From positions 1 through 34,643 of the forward strand of contig CANQEH010000029.1 of assembly GCA_947594835.1 (NCBI GenBank): DNA of 34,643 nucleotides, read 5' to 3'. The translations under genes were made by a program, and so were the position numbers. Position 1 is the first letter of the stretch. The number at the start of each line of letters is the position of its first letter. Below are positions 14,359-22,576 of this stretch, in pieces. This stretch comes from an uncultured Acetatifactor sp. GTDB lineage: Bacteria > Bacillota > Clostridia > Lachnospirales > Lachnospiraceae. Under the pieces are notes generated by a model. The model was not told the origin of the DNA and made no database searches. It saw only the letters and a program-made list of their open reading frames with translations.

Positions 14359-15894
14359 TTGCAGTCTAACAGAACAAAGCTACAGGAAAAACTGGCCGAG
14401 ACAGGAAAGGCGGTGCTCCCGATTCTGGTCATCGTGCTGTTGTTATGCTTTACCATCGCCCCCATCTCCCCCAGCATCCTGATGACGTTTCTCATCGGGG
14501 CGGTTCTTTTGATCGTGGGGATGCTGCTTTTCTCAGTGGGCGTCGAACTTTCCATGACCCAGATGGGCGAGCGGGTGGGAACCACCATGACAAAGAGCAA
14601 AAATGTCTTTCTCATGATTTTTATCAGTTTTCTCATGGGCTTTATCATCACCATATCAGAGCCGGATCTGCAGGTTCTCGCAAAGCAGGTGCCTTCCATC
14701 CCCAACCTGGTGATCATTCTGGCGGTGGCGGCGGGCGTGGGCGTCTTTCTGGTGATGGCGCTTCTGCGTATGCTGTTTGGCGTCGCGTTGTCCCATATGC
14801 TTCTGGTCTTTTATGCGCTGGTCTTCGGCCTGGCCCTGCTGGTGCCGGGTGATTTTCTGGCGGTGGCCTTTGACTCCGGCGGCGTCACCACGGGCCCTAT
14901 GACGGTGCCCTTTATCATGGCCCTTGGTATCGGTATCTCTGCCATCCGAAGCGATAAGCACGCGGCGGACGACAGCTTCGGCCTGGTGGCCCTCTGCTCC
15001 GTAGGCCCCATTCTGGCAGTCCTGCTTTTGGGGATGATCTACCACCCGGACCAGACGGAGAGCGTCTCGGCCTCGATCCCGGTCATTGACAATACGGTGG
15101 AGCTCTGGCAGCTGTTTGCGGTGGAATTTCCCACTTACATAAAAGAGATGGCTGTTTCCCTGTTCCCCATTGTACTGTTTTTTGCCATTTTCCAGGCGAT
15201 TGCTAGGGATTTAAACAAGAAGGCTTTGATTAAGATTGCCATCGGCCTGGCTTATACCTATGTGGGGCTGGTGCTGTTTCTGACGGGCGTGAACGTAGGT
15301 TTTATGCCGGCGGGCAACTACCTGGGGCAGACCATCGCGGGACTCCCTTACGCCTGGATCATCATCCCCATCGGTATGCTCATCGGCTATTTCATCGTGC
15401 TGGCGGAACCGGCGGTGTTTGTGCTGACGGGACAGGTGGAGGAGATGACCTCCGGCGCCATCTCGGCAAAATCCATGCGGCTCAGCCTTTCCGTGGGCGT
15501 TGCCTTCTCCATCGGGATCGCCATGCTGCGGGTGCTGACGGGGATTTCCATCATGTGGTTCATTGTCCCGGGCTATGGGATCGCGCTGCTGTTGAGCTTT
15601 TTCGTCCCCAAGATTTTTACCGCTATCGCCTTTGACTCCGGCGGCGTGGCTTCCGGTCCCATGACGGCCACTTTCCTGCTGCCCTTTGCCATGGGCGCCT
15701 GTCAGGTGTCGGGGGGCGATATCATCACGGACGCCTTCGGCGTGATTGCCATGGTTGCCATGACGCCCCTGATCACGATCCAGATCATGGGGGTTTTGTT
15801 CCGGGTGAAGGAGAACCGGCTGCACAAAGGGATTCTGGGCAGACGGAAGGTGGGCCTGGAGGCCTTTGGCGATATGGAGATCATAGAATTGTAA
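14359..15894 (+). CDS. DUF1538-domain polytopic membrane protein, duplicated
   Basis: A 511-residue, very hydrophobic protein with about 12-14 membrane segments and two DUF1538 repeats. The duplication is plain: AFDSGGVTTGPMT at about 170-182 and AFDSGGVASGPMT at about 424-436, each followed by a helix and by a D-x-F-G-(L/V)-(V/I)-A motif (DDSFGLVAL and TDAFGVIAM). The paired FDSGGV-GPMT loops look like re-entrant or ion-binding elements of an inverted- or direct-repeat transporter, but no substrate is known to me. Start: TTG 14359 with AGAAAGGA at 14342-14349; no in-frame ATG is as well placed. It is followed after 39 bases by a tandem PII-like protein, which suggests that the transporter is gated by a nucleotide-sensing partner. 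Confidence 0.82.
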   Translation: MQSNRTKLQEKLAETGKAVLPILVIVLLLCFTIAPISPSILMTFLIGAVLLIVGMLLFSVGVELSMTQMGERVGTTMTKSKNVFLMIFISFLMGFIITISEPDLQVLAKQVPSIPNLVIILAVAAGVGVFLVMALLRMLFGVALSHMLLVFYALVFGLALLVPGDFLAVAFDSGGVTTGPMTVPFIMALGIGISAIRSDKHAADDSFGLVALCSVGPILAVLLLGMIYHPDQTESVSASIPVIDNTVELWQLFAVEFPTYIKEMAVSLFPIVLFFAIFQAIARDLNKKALIKIAIGLAYTYVGLVLFLTGVNVGFMPAGNYLGQTIAGLPYAWIIIPIGMLIGYFIVLAEPAVFVLTGQVEEMTSGAISAKSMRLSLSVGVAFSIGIAMLRVLTGISIMWFIVPGYGIALLLSFFVPKIFTAIAFDSGGVASGPMTATFLLPFAMGACQVSGGDIITDAFGVIAMVAMTPLITIQIMGVLFRVKENRLHKGILGRRKVGLEAFGDMEIIEL

Positions 15895-15933
15895 GCCTGG
15901 GGCCGGGCGGCCTCTGGGAGAGTGGATGGGACT

Positions 15934-16611
15934 ATGGGAAAATTGTACATGACGACGACCATTGTGGACAGGAAAAACGCCGTAAAGTATACAAAGCTGT
16001 ATAAGGAAATGAACCAGGCCGTGACCTTTGTGGCCCTGGGGGCCGGTACGGCCAGGGGGGATATGCTGGACTATCTGGGCCTGGAGGCCACGGAGAAAAC
16101 CGTGATCTTTTCCGTGCAGGAGGAAGAGGACTGGCAGGCCTTAAAGGACGCCTTGCGCCATAAGCTGCAGATCGACGCGCCCGGGGGAGGGATTGCCTTT
16201 ATCGTGCCGCTTAGCAGCATCGGCGGGAAAAAAACGCTGCAGTTTTTACTGGCAAAAGACGAGTATCAGAAAGAGGAGGAATCCGTTTTGAAAGAAACCG
16301 CACATGATCTGATCGTTGTGATCGCAAACAGGGGGTACATCGAGACGGTTATGGATGCGGCCAGGGCCGCCGGAGCTTACGGCGGAACGGTCATCCAGGC
16401 CAAGGGCACCGGCATGGAACACGCGGAAAAATTCATGGGCGTTTCCCTGGCGGCAGAGAAAGAGATTATTTTTATCGTCACCAGGACGGAGCAGAAAAAC
16501 AGCATTATGAAGGCGGTGATGGAGCAGGTGGGAACAAAGAGCAAAGCCCAGGCCATCGTCTTTTCCCTGCCTGTGACGGACACTGCCGGGCTGCGGCTGG
16601 TGGAGGACTAA
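15934..16611 (+). CDS. Tandem-domain PII-like (GlnB-fold) regulatory protein
   Basis: A 225-residue soluble protein made of two PII-like halves (about 1-105 and 118-225). Both halves have the same order: strand, helix, a glycine loop (LGAGTARGDML in the first, QAKGTGMEHAEKF in the second), then E-K-x-(V/I)-IF-x-V (ATEKTVIFSV and AAEKEIIFIV), a helix and a closing strand. In PII proteins the corresponding glycine loop helps bind ATP or ADP between subunits. The two-in-one form is unusual, since PII proteins are normally about 112 residues and trimeric. GTG 15922 lies one base after GGGAG, too close; ATG 15934 is the better start. It follows the DUF1538 membrane protein, as PII proteins often follow the transporter they control. 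Confidence 0.8.
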   Translation: MGKLYMTTTIVDRKNAVKYTKLYKEMNQAVTFVALGAGTARGDMLDYLGLEATEKTVIFSVQEEEDWQALKDALRHKLQIDAPGGGIAFIVPLSSIGGKKTLQFLLAKDEYQKEEESVLKETAHDLIVVIANRGYIETVMDAARAAGAYGGTVIQAKGTGMEHAEKFMGVSLAAEKEIIFIVTRTEQKNSIMKAVMEQVGTKSKAQAIVFSLPVTDTAGLRLVED

Positions 16612-16657
16612 GGGCTTTATCCTGGGCGGCCCTCCAGGGCCTGCAGAGGGAGGGGAA

Positions 16658-17110
16658 ATGGCAGTCTTCGTCGTTTTGGCGGCGTGCATCTTTTTGGCCG
16701 ACCTGTGGATCAAAAACCAGATGGAGAAAGGGCTGCGGGAGGGTGAAGTGAGACGGCTCTCCGGCGGGAAGATACTCCTTCGGAAACATCACAACAGAGG
16801 GATGGCGTTAAACCTGGGCCAGACCCACAGAGGGGCTGTGGCGGCGCTTTCCCTGGTGTTTACGGCGGCTCTGGCCGCAGTGTTTGTGCTGAGCCTGGGG
16901 CAGCGGGGCAACAATCTGCTGCGGGCAGGGCTTTCCCTCCTGCTGGGCGGCGCCTTTAGCAATACCTATGACAGGCTCCGGCGCAGGTATGTGGTAGATT
17001 ATCTGAGTTTTGGGGTGAAATGGGGGAAATTGCGGGGACTGGTTTTTAACTTGTCGGATTTCTGTATTCTGATAGGCGCGCTTCTCGTGGTATTGGGGGC
17101 GGAGGGATGA
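16658..17110 (+). CDS. lspA: Signal peptidase II (LspA-like)
   Basis: A 150-residue integral membrane aspartyl protease that removes the signal peptide from diacylated prolipoproteins. The residues expected for activity are present: N46 in HHNRGMALN, GGAFSNTYDRLRRRYVVDY (98-115) with D114, and FNLSD with D134. D114 and D134 would be the catalytic pair. Four membrane segments fit the usual fold. Outside these motifs the sequence is quite divergent and short, so this may be an additional LspA next to a standard one elsewhere in the genome. Start ATG 16658 has GGGAGGGG at 16648-16655. Its stop codon lies in the loop of its own terminator. Confidence 0.85.
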   Translation: MAVFVVLAACIFLADLWIKNQMEKGLREGEVRRLSGGKILLRKHHNRGMALNLGQTHRGAVAALSLVFTAALAAVFVLSLGQRGNNLLRAGLSLLLGGAFSNTYDRLRRRYVVDYLSFGVKWGKLRGLVFNLSDFCILIGALLVVLGAEG

Positions 17111-17125
17111 TCCCTCCGCCCTTTT
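17097..17125 (+). terminator. Intrinsic terminator with the lspA stop codon in its loop
   Basis: GGGCGGAGGGA (17097-17107) pairs perfectly with TCCCTCCGCCC (17111-17121); the three-base loop TGA (17108-17110) is the lspA stop codon. TTTT follows at 17122-17125. It ends the DUF1538-PII-lspA transcript and, being symmetric, may also help end the convergent carbamate kinase transcript. Confidence 0.88.
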
Positions 17126-17150
17126 GGACAAGCAATATTTTGCGGCAGGC

Positions 17151-18086
17151 CTATGCGGTGATCAGCGTCCCCGCCCTGCCTTTTACGGCTTCCTTCACAT
17201 GGCTTAAGGAAGTGATGCGCACCCTGCCGTCCGGTACATTTTCCAGGTAGCTGACGGCGGCTTCGATCTTGGGCAGCATGGTGCCCGCCTCAAACTGTCC
17301 CTGGGCGATCAGCTCCTTTGCCTGGGCAGCTGTCAACTCTGGCAGGGGCGTCTGGTTTTCTGTGCCAAAATCCCGGTACACACAGTCCACCCCGCTTAAG
17401 ATGATCAGCTCGTCACAGTGTAAGTCGGAAGCCAGCTTTCCGGCGATGGCGTCTTTTTCAATGACCGCGGAAGCCCCTTTTAGCATATGCTGCTGCTCGA
17501 TGACGGGGATCCCGCCGCCGCCGCAGGCGATGACGATCTGTCCGGCGTCTGCCAGGGTGCGGATGGCTTCGATCTCAACAATGTCGATGGGCTTTGGCGC
17601 AGCGACCACCCGGCGGAACCCTTTCCCGGGGTCTTCCTCTACATAGTTGCCCTTCTTGATCTCAATTTCTGCGTCTTCCTTTGACATATAGCGGCCAATG
17701 ACCTTGGTGGGCTCGTAAAACGCCTCGTCGTAGGGGTCTACGGTGACCTGGGTCAGAATGGTGCTGACGGTTTTGGAAATACCGCGGCTGAGAAGCTCAC
17801 AGCGCAGGGCATTCTGGATATCATATCCCACATATCCCTGGCTCATGGCGGAGCAGACGCACATGGGGGCAGGGGTGTAGTCGATGTACACCCGGCGCAG
17901 CTCAGTCATGGCTTTGTGGATCATGCTGACCTGCGGGCCGTTGCTGTGGGTGATGGTGAGCTGGTAGTCTTCCTCCACCAAGTCTGCCAGCGCCCTGGCG
18001 GTTACCTTCACTGCGTCCCACTGTGCCTCTGTGGTATATCCCAACGCTTCGTGCCCCAGCGAGACTACAACCTTTTTCTTGCTCAT
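17151..18086 (-). CDS. arcC: Carbamate kinase
   Basis: A 311-residue amino-acid kinase family enzyme that interconverts carbamoyl phosphate plus ADP with ATP plus carbamate. Landmarks are VVVSLGHEALG at the N-terminus (the usual family reads ALGGNAL), HSNGPQV (about 48-54), the long PTKVIGRYM insertion region, RRVVAAPKP, ACGGGGIPV and VIEKDAIAGKLASDL, with the lysine of EKDA near the ATP phosphates. The GHEALG in place of GGNAL is a mild variation. No arginine deiminase or ornithine transcarbamylase gene is nearby, so its fermentation partner (arginine, agmatine, purine or allantoin route) is open. A longer frame starts at 18152; ATG 18086 has AAAGG upstream and lies after the likely promoter. 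Confidence 0.92.
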   Translation of the reverse strand: MSKKKVVVSLGHEALGYTTEAQWDAVKVTARALADLVEEDYQLTITHSNGPQVSMIHKAMTELRRVYIDYTPAPMCVCSAMSQGYVGYDIQNALRCELLSRGISKTVSTILTQVTVDPYDEAFYEPTKVIGRYMSKEDAEIEIKKGNYVEEDPGKGFRRVVAAPKPIDIVEIEAIRTLADAGQIVIACGGGGIPVIEQQHMLKGASAVIEKDAIAGKLASDLHCDELIILSGVDCVYRDFGTENQTPLPELTAAQAKELIAQGQFEAGTMLPKIEAAVSYLENVPDGRVRITSLSHVKEAVKGRAGTLITA

Positions 18087-18150
18087 ACGGATACCCATGC
18101 CTTTCTTCTGCCTGCGGGATTTTAGGATGCAGACACAATTTGATAAATTC

Positions 18151-18180
18151 ATTCTACATCATATCCGGCTGGTTTGAAAA
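18151..18180 (-). promoter_or_regulatory. Probable promoter of the carbamate kinase gene
   Basis: On the minus strand TTTTCA (18175-18180), an 18-base spacer and TAGAAT (18151-18156). Transcription would begin near 18144, which excludes the upstream in-frame ATG at 18152 and agrees with the start at 18086. Confidence 0.45.
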
Positions 18181-18306
18181 GGGATATTTCTCAATTTCTC
18201 ACAGAAAAAACGGTGAAAGGTTCCTCTGGCTTTTTGACGGCAAACGCGCTATAATAGTGCAAGCGAAAAATCCCGGAAGACTTGACAGGGGGCAGGAGGT
18301 AGCAGG

Positions 18307-20466
18307 ATGTTTTTGCTTTGGAGCACATTGGCGGGGCTTGGCCTGTGGCTGGAGATTGTCTATCACTTCGGCGGCTTTGGCTGGGAAGTATTTAACCCCA
18401 TATATGCGGTCTTTCTGATCACGGCCTGGGCGGCTGCCGGGACGCTGGCGGCAGGGCTTGCCCGGGGCAGGGTGAAGCGGATTGTCTTTTATGGGGCAGT
18501 CTGGCTGCCCCTTCTGTGGACAGCCGTCCAGCTGGTCTATCTGCACATTTTCAGACAGCCTCTGCTCTGGGAGATGCTGTTTCGAAGCGGCCAGGATGCG
18601 CTGGCCAACTATTGGCGGGAGGCGCTGCAGGGCGTCCTGGAAACGCTGCCGTCCCTTTTCTGGCTGTTTCTGCCCGCCGCGCTTTTGCCCTTTGCCCGGA
18701 GGATGTGGAACATACCGCTTCCGCAGTTTACCTCCCTGCAGGTGCTGCGCACGCTGGCCCTCTTTGCCGTAGGCTGCGCCGGCAGCTTTGCCGTGATGGG
18801 CATCGGAAAGAGCGCAGGGCTTGACTATTATGAGGAGTATCATGAGTTTTATGATCCTCTGACCGTGGCGGAGGAGATGGGCGTAGCCGCCACGCTGCAG
18901 GGCGATACGGCGGCGCATGGAAGGCGTTTTTTGGAAAAACTGTTTTCCTCTAAGGGCGCCGGGGGGGCCTCCTATGTGCCGGCCCTTTCCCAGGATGTGG
19001 CCCAGGAAGGCAGCCCCTTTGCCGTCACCGTTTCCGGGGGGAATCCGGCGGCCCGCGGGCAGGAATCGGAAAACGCGGTTGTCTCCCAGGTATCCGGCGG
19101 GGATGAAGACGGGGGACAGCCAGAGGAGCAGGAGGATGTGATCCGCCCCCAGAAGTTTTCCCTGGACTATGAACTGCTGCATCAGCTGGCGGACAACGAC
19201 CATCAGGCCTGGCTGGCAGATTACATCCAGAACCAGACTCCCGTGACCACCAATGACTATACGGGGCTGTTTGAGGGATACAATCTGATCTTTCTGACGG
19301 CGGAGGGCTTTTCCTCTTACGCCATCGATGAGGAGCTGACGCCCACCCTGTACCGCCTGGCAAATTCCGGGTTTGTGTTTGAAAATTACTATGTCCCCCT
19401 TTGGCAGACCAGCACCAGCGACGGGGAGTACGTCAATATGACGGGCCTGATCCCGGACGGGCAGCACAGTATGTTTAAGAGCTCGGCCAACCTGATGCCC
19501 TATGCCCTGCCGGGGTTCTTTGCCGGGGAAGGGGTGGAGTCCTATGCCTACCACAACAACTCCCTCTCCTATTACGACAGATATCTGACCCATCCCAACC
19601 TGGGGTACGATTTCAAGGCCAGCAAGCTGGGGGATCTGGAGGAGGCAACCTGGGGCGGGAAGGTGTTTGCCATGGAAGACCCGGATCAGTGGCCGGCCTC
19701 CGACTATAACATGATGGTGGCTACCGTGCCGGAATATGTGGGGAAAGAGCGGTTCCACGTCTATTACATGACCGTCTCCGGCCACATGAACTATAACTTT
19801 AAGGGAAACGCCATGTCCGCCAAAAACCGGGATGCGGTGGCGAATCTGGAAATGTCCGACGGGGCGAAGGCCTATCTTGCCTGCAACATCGAGCTGGACA
19901 AGGCCATGGCGTACCTGCTTGAGCAGCTGGCCCAGGCAGGGCAGCTGGAAAAGACGGTGATCTGCCTAAGCGCCGACCACTACCCGTACGCCATGCCCAT
20001 AGAGCAGTATGAGGAGCTGGCGGGGAGAGATTTGTCGGAGGGAAAAGACCTGTTCCGCAACAGCCTGATCCTCTGGAATGTGTCGATGGAAGAAAATCCG
20101 GTGTATGTGGACAAGGTCTGCGGCGCCATGGATCTTCTGCCCACCCTTTTAAACCTCTTCGGGTTTGACTATGATTCCCGGATGTATGCGGGACGGGATA
20201 TTTTCTCGGAAGGGGAAGGGATGGTCATCTTCAACAACCGGGATTTTGTGACGGATTCCGTCACTTTTATCGAAAAGGGAGACATCGCCACCTGGCGCCA
20301 GGACGATCAGGGGAACGACCTGATCCCGGACGGGGAGAAAGAGGCCTATCTGGCGGCGGCCAGGCAGGAAGTGAAAGACAGATACAATTTCAGCGCCTAT
20401 CTCCTGCAGGAAAACTATTACGCGGATGTGGCGGCAGCGGTGATCCCGCCGGATGCGCCGCAATGA
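18307..20466 (+). CDS. LTA synthase-like sulfatase-fold membrane protein
   Basis: A 719-residue protein with about five N-terminal membrane segments (roughly 1-165), a low-complexity polar linker rich in G, E, Q and S (about 225-275), and an extracellular sulfatase-fold domain. In the style of LtaS, E333 in LTAEGFSSYA is the expected metal ligand, T370 in TSTSDGEY is the expected catalytic threonine, and D557-H558 in SADHYPY are metal ligands. The family transfers glycerol phosphate from phosphatidylglycerol to cell-surface glycolipids or glycans; whether this one makes lipoteichoic acid or decorates another polymer is open. Start ATG 18307 has AGGAGG at 18294-18299. A TATAAT at 18250-18255 may be its -10, but no good -35 is seen. 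A GH42 gene follows after 73 bases. Confidence 0.88.
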   Translation: MFLLWSTLAGLGLWLEIVYHFGGFGWEVFNPIYAVFLITAWAAAGTLAAGLARGRVKRIVFYGAVWLPLLWTAVQLVYLHIFRQPLLWEMLFRSGQDALANYWREALQGVLETLPSLFWLFLPAALLPFARRMWNIPLPQFTSLQVLRTLALFAVGCAGSFAVMGIGKSAGLDYYEEYHEFYDPLTVAEEMGVAATLQGDTAAHGRRFLEKLFSSKGAGGASYVPALSQDVAQEGSPFAVTVSGGNPAARGQESENAVVSQVSGGDEDGGQPEEQEDVIRPQKFSLDYELLHQLADNDHQAWLADYIQNQTPVTTNDYTGLFEGYNLIFLTAEGFSSYAIDEELTPTLYRLANSGFVFENYYVPLWQTSTSDGEYVNMTGLIPDGQHSMFKSSANLMPYALPGFFAGEGVESYAYHNNSLSYYDRYLTHPNLGYDFKASKLGDLEEATWGGKVFAMEDPDQWPASDYNMMVATVPEYVGKERFHVYYMTVSGHMNYNFKGNAMSAKNRDAVANLEMSDGAKAYLACNIELDKAMAYLLEQLAQAGQLEKTVICLSADHYPYAMPIEQYEELAGRDLSEGKDLFRNSLILWNVSMEENPVYVDKVCGAMDLLPTLLNLFGFDYDSRMYAGRDIFSEGEGMVIFNNRDFVTDSVTFIEKGDIATWRQDDQGNDLIPDGEKEAYLAAARQEVKDRYNFSAYLLQENYYADVAAAVIPPDAPQ

Positions 20467-20539
20467 GGACGGACGCTTCCGCGGGCCCACAGGAAGCCCT
20501 GCGCCTGGACTGTGCAGGGAGAGAAAAGGAGAGTAGAAG

Positions 20540-22576
20540 ATGGAGAAAAAGATGCTTTTCCCGCAGATCAAGGGACTGATCCATGGCGGGGATTACAACC
20601 CGGATCAGTGGCTGGACCGGCCAGACATCCTGAAAGAGGACATCCGACTGATGAAGAAAGCGGGAGTCAACAGCGTGACCCTGGGCGTTTTTTCCTGGGC
20701 GGCCTGTGAGCCTGTGGAGGGAGAATTTCATTTTGAGTGGATGGAGGATATCATAGAGAACCTGTATCAGAACGGCATCTATACCGTCCTGTCTACCCCG
20801 TCCGGCGCAAGGCCCGCCTGGCTGGACGCCGCTTACCCGGAGGCCATGCGGGTGGACGACAGGGGAGTCCGCAACCGCCACGGCGTCCGCCACAACCACT
20901 GCATGACGTCGCTGAAATTCCGGGAAAAGACTGCCGTCATCGACCAGATGCTGGCCAGGCGGCTGGGAAAGCATCCCGGCGTCATCCTCTACCATATCTC
21001 CAACGAGCTGGGCGGCGCCTGCTACTGCCCGCTCTGCGCCCAGAAATTCCGGGACTATCTCGCTTTAAAATTTGAGGGAGATATCGAAAAACTGAACAAG
21101 GCCTGGTGGACCTCCTTCTGGAGCCACCATTACAACAGCTTCGACCAGATCGAGCCCCTCTTTGCAAACGGGGAGACCAGCGTCATGGGGCTGACCCTGG
21201 AGTGGCGCCGGTTTACCACGGCCAATATGGCCGACTTCATGGAGCATGAGATCCGGGTGCTGCGGGCAGAGACGCCGGACATCCCCGTCACCACCAATTT
21301 CATGCGCCTGTATGAGCATCTGGACTATCGGAAGATGGCGCCGAAGCTGGACGTGGTCTCCTGGGACAATTACCCTGTCTTCCACAACGACTGGGAGAGC
21401 CTGGGGGATACCCTGGCGGAGACTTCTTTCCAGCACGCCGTGATGCGCTCCCTAAAGCGGGATACCCCCTTTATGATGATGGAGAGCGCACCGGGGCTGG
21501 TGAACTGGCACCCGGTGAACAAGTTAAAGCGCCCAGGCGTGCACAGGCTCTCCTGCCTGCAGGCGGTGGCCTGCGGTTCCGACTCGGTGCAGTACTTCCA
21601 GTGGCGCAAAGGGCGGGGCTCCTACGAACAGTTCCACGGCGCCGTGGTGGATCACAACGGCTCGGAAGACACCCGCGTCTTCCGGGAGGTGGCGGAGGTG
21701 GGAGAACTGCTGCGCAGGCTTTCCCCTGTGGCGGGGACGCTCTGCCGCCCCAAGGCGGCTCTCCTCTTTGACTGGGACAACCGCTGGGCCATCTGGGATA
21801 CCCGTGCCCTGGCGGACAGCACGAAAAAATATGAGGAGACCTGTCTGGACTTTTACCGGGCTTTCTTAAGACTGGGCGTGGACATGGATGTGGTGGGATC
21901 GGAAGAAGATTTAAGCGGCTACCGTCTGGTGGTGGCGCCGATGCTGTATATGCTCCAGCCAAAGACGGCTTCCCGGCTGACAGAGTTTGTAAACGGCGGC
22001 GGACAGCTGCTTGCCACTTATTTTACAGGTTATGTGGACACGGATCAGCTGTGCTTTCTGGGGGGCTTCCCCGGGGACGGGCTTTCCGAACTGTTCGGCC
22101 TGACCAGCGAGGAGATAGACACCTACTACCCTTCCGACAGAAACGGGGTGCGTCTTGCGGACGGCAGCGTCTGGGAGGTGCGGGACTACGCGGAAATTTT
22201 AAAGGTGAAGGACGCCAGGGTGCTGGGCGTATATACCGGCGAATTTTACCAGGGGACGCCTGCGCTGACCTGTAAGGCCCACGGGCAGGGCAGGGCGTAC
22301 TACGCCGCCGCCAGAAGCAGCGCTTCGCAGATGACGCCGCTGTTTGAAAAAATGCTGGCCCAGGCGGGGATCCCCGCAAAGAAGCTGCCCCAGGGCGTAG
22401 AATACCACGAGAGGTGCGCGGGGGAAGAACGGTACGGATTTTATTTAAACAGCACCCCAAATCCCGTCACGCTGGAGGGTGTGACGGGCCTGGAACTGCT
22501 CACGGGCGAGATCCTGCAGGGAGGGCTGGCCTTAAAGCCCATGGGGGCTGCGGTGGTGCAGAGCTTCCTCAGGTGA
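20540..22576 (+). CDS. GH42 beta-galactosidase
   Basis: A 678-residue cytoplasmic glycoside hydrolase of family 42, which releases terminal beta-galactose from short oligosaccharides. The TIM barrel begins with HGGDYNPDQW (15-24). The acid/base residue is E156 in HISNELGG and the nucleophile is E315 in MMMESAPG. C121, C161, C163 and C166 match the zinc cluster found in many GH42 enzymes. The middle and C-terminal parts fit the trimerisation and small beta domains. No signal peptide. Start ATG 20540 has AAAGGAGAG at 20525-20533. It may be read through from the LTA synthase-like gene. No transporter or sugar regulator is adjacent. Its stop overlaps the convergent aroA by 8 bases. Confidence 0.94.
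   Translation: MEKKMLFPQIKGLIHGGDYNPDQWLDRPDILKEDIRLMKKAGVNSVTLGVFSWAACEPVEGEFHFEWMEDIIENLYQNGIYTVLSTPSGARPAWLDAAYPEAMRVDDRGVRNRHGVRHNHCMTSLKFREKTAVIDQMLARRLGKHPGVILYHISNELGGACYCPLCAQKFRDYLALKFEGDIEKLNKAWWTSFWSHHYNSFDQIEPLFANGETSVMGLTLEWRRFTTANMADFMEHEIRVLRAETPDIPVTTNFMRLYEHLDYRKMAPKLDVVSWDNYPVFHNDWESLGDTLAETSFQHAVMRSLKRDTPFMMMESAPGLVNWHPVNKLKRPGVHRLSCLQAVACGSDSVQYFQWRKGRGSYEQFHGAVVDHNGSEDTRVFREVAEVGELLRRLSPVAGTLCRPKAALLFDWDNRWAIWDTRALADSTKKYEETCLDFYRAFLRLGVDMDVVGSEEDLSGYRLVVAPMLYMLQPKTASRLTEFVNGGGQLLATYFTGYVDTDQLCFLGGFPGDGLSELFGLTSEEIDTYYPSDRNGVRLADGSVWEVRDYAEILKVKDARVLGVYTGEFYQGTPALTCKAHGQGRAYYAAARSSASQMTPLFEKMLAQAGIPAKKLPQGVEYHERCAGEERYGFYLNSTPNPVTLEGVTGLELLTGEILQGGLALKPMGAAVVQSFLR

Noticed and set aside
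18235..18255. TTGACG followed by TATAAT before the LTA synthase-like gene
   Set aside because: The spacing is only 10 bases, too short for sigma-A. The TATAAT may still be a -10, but no suitable -35 was found.
18199..19785. A 528-codon open frame on the minus strand opposite the LTA synthase-like gene
   Set aside because: It is a mirror of a GC-rich coding strand; it reads as a low-complexity G/H/Q/P-rich sequence with no domain, and has no ribosome binding site, while the plus-strand frame has clear catalytic motifs.
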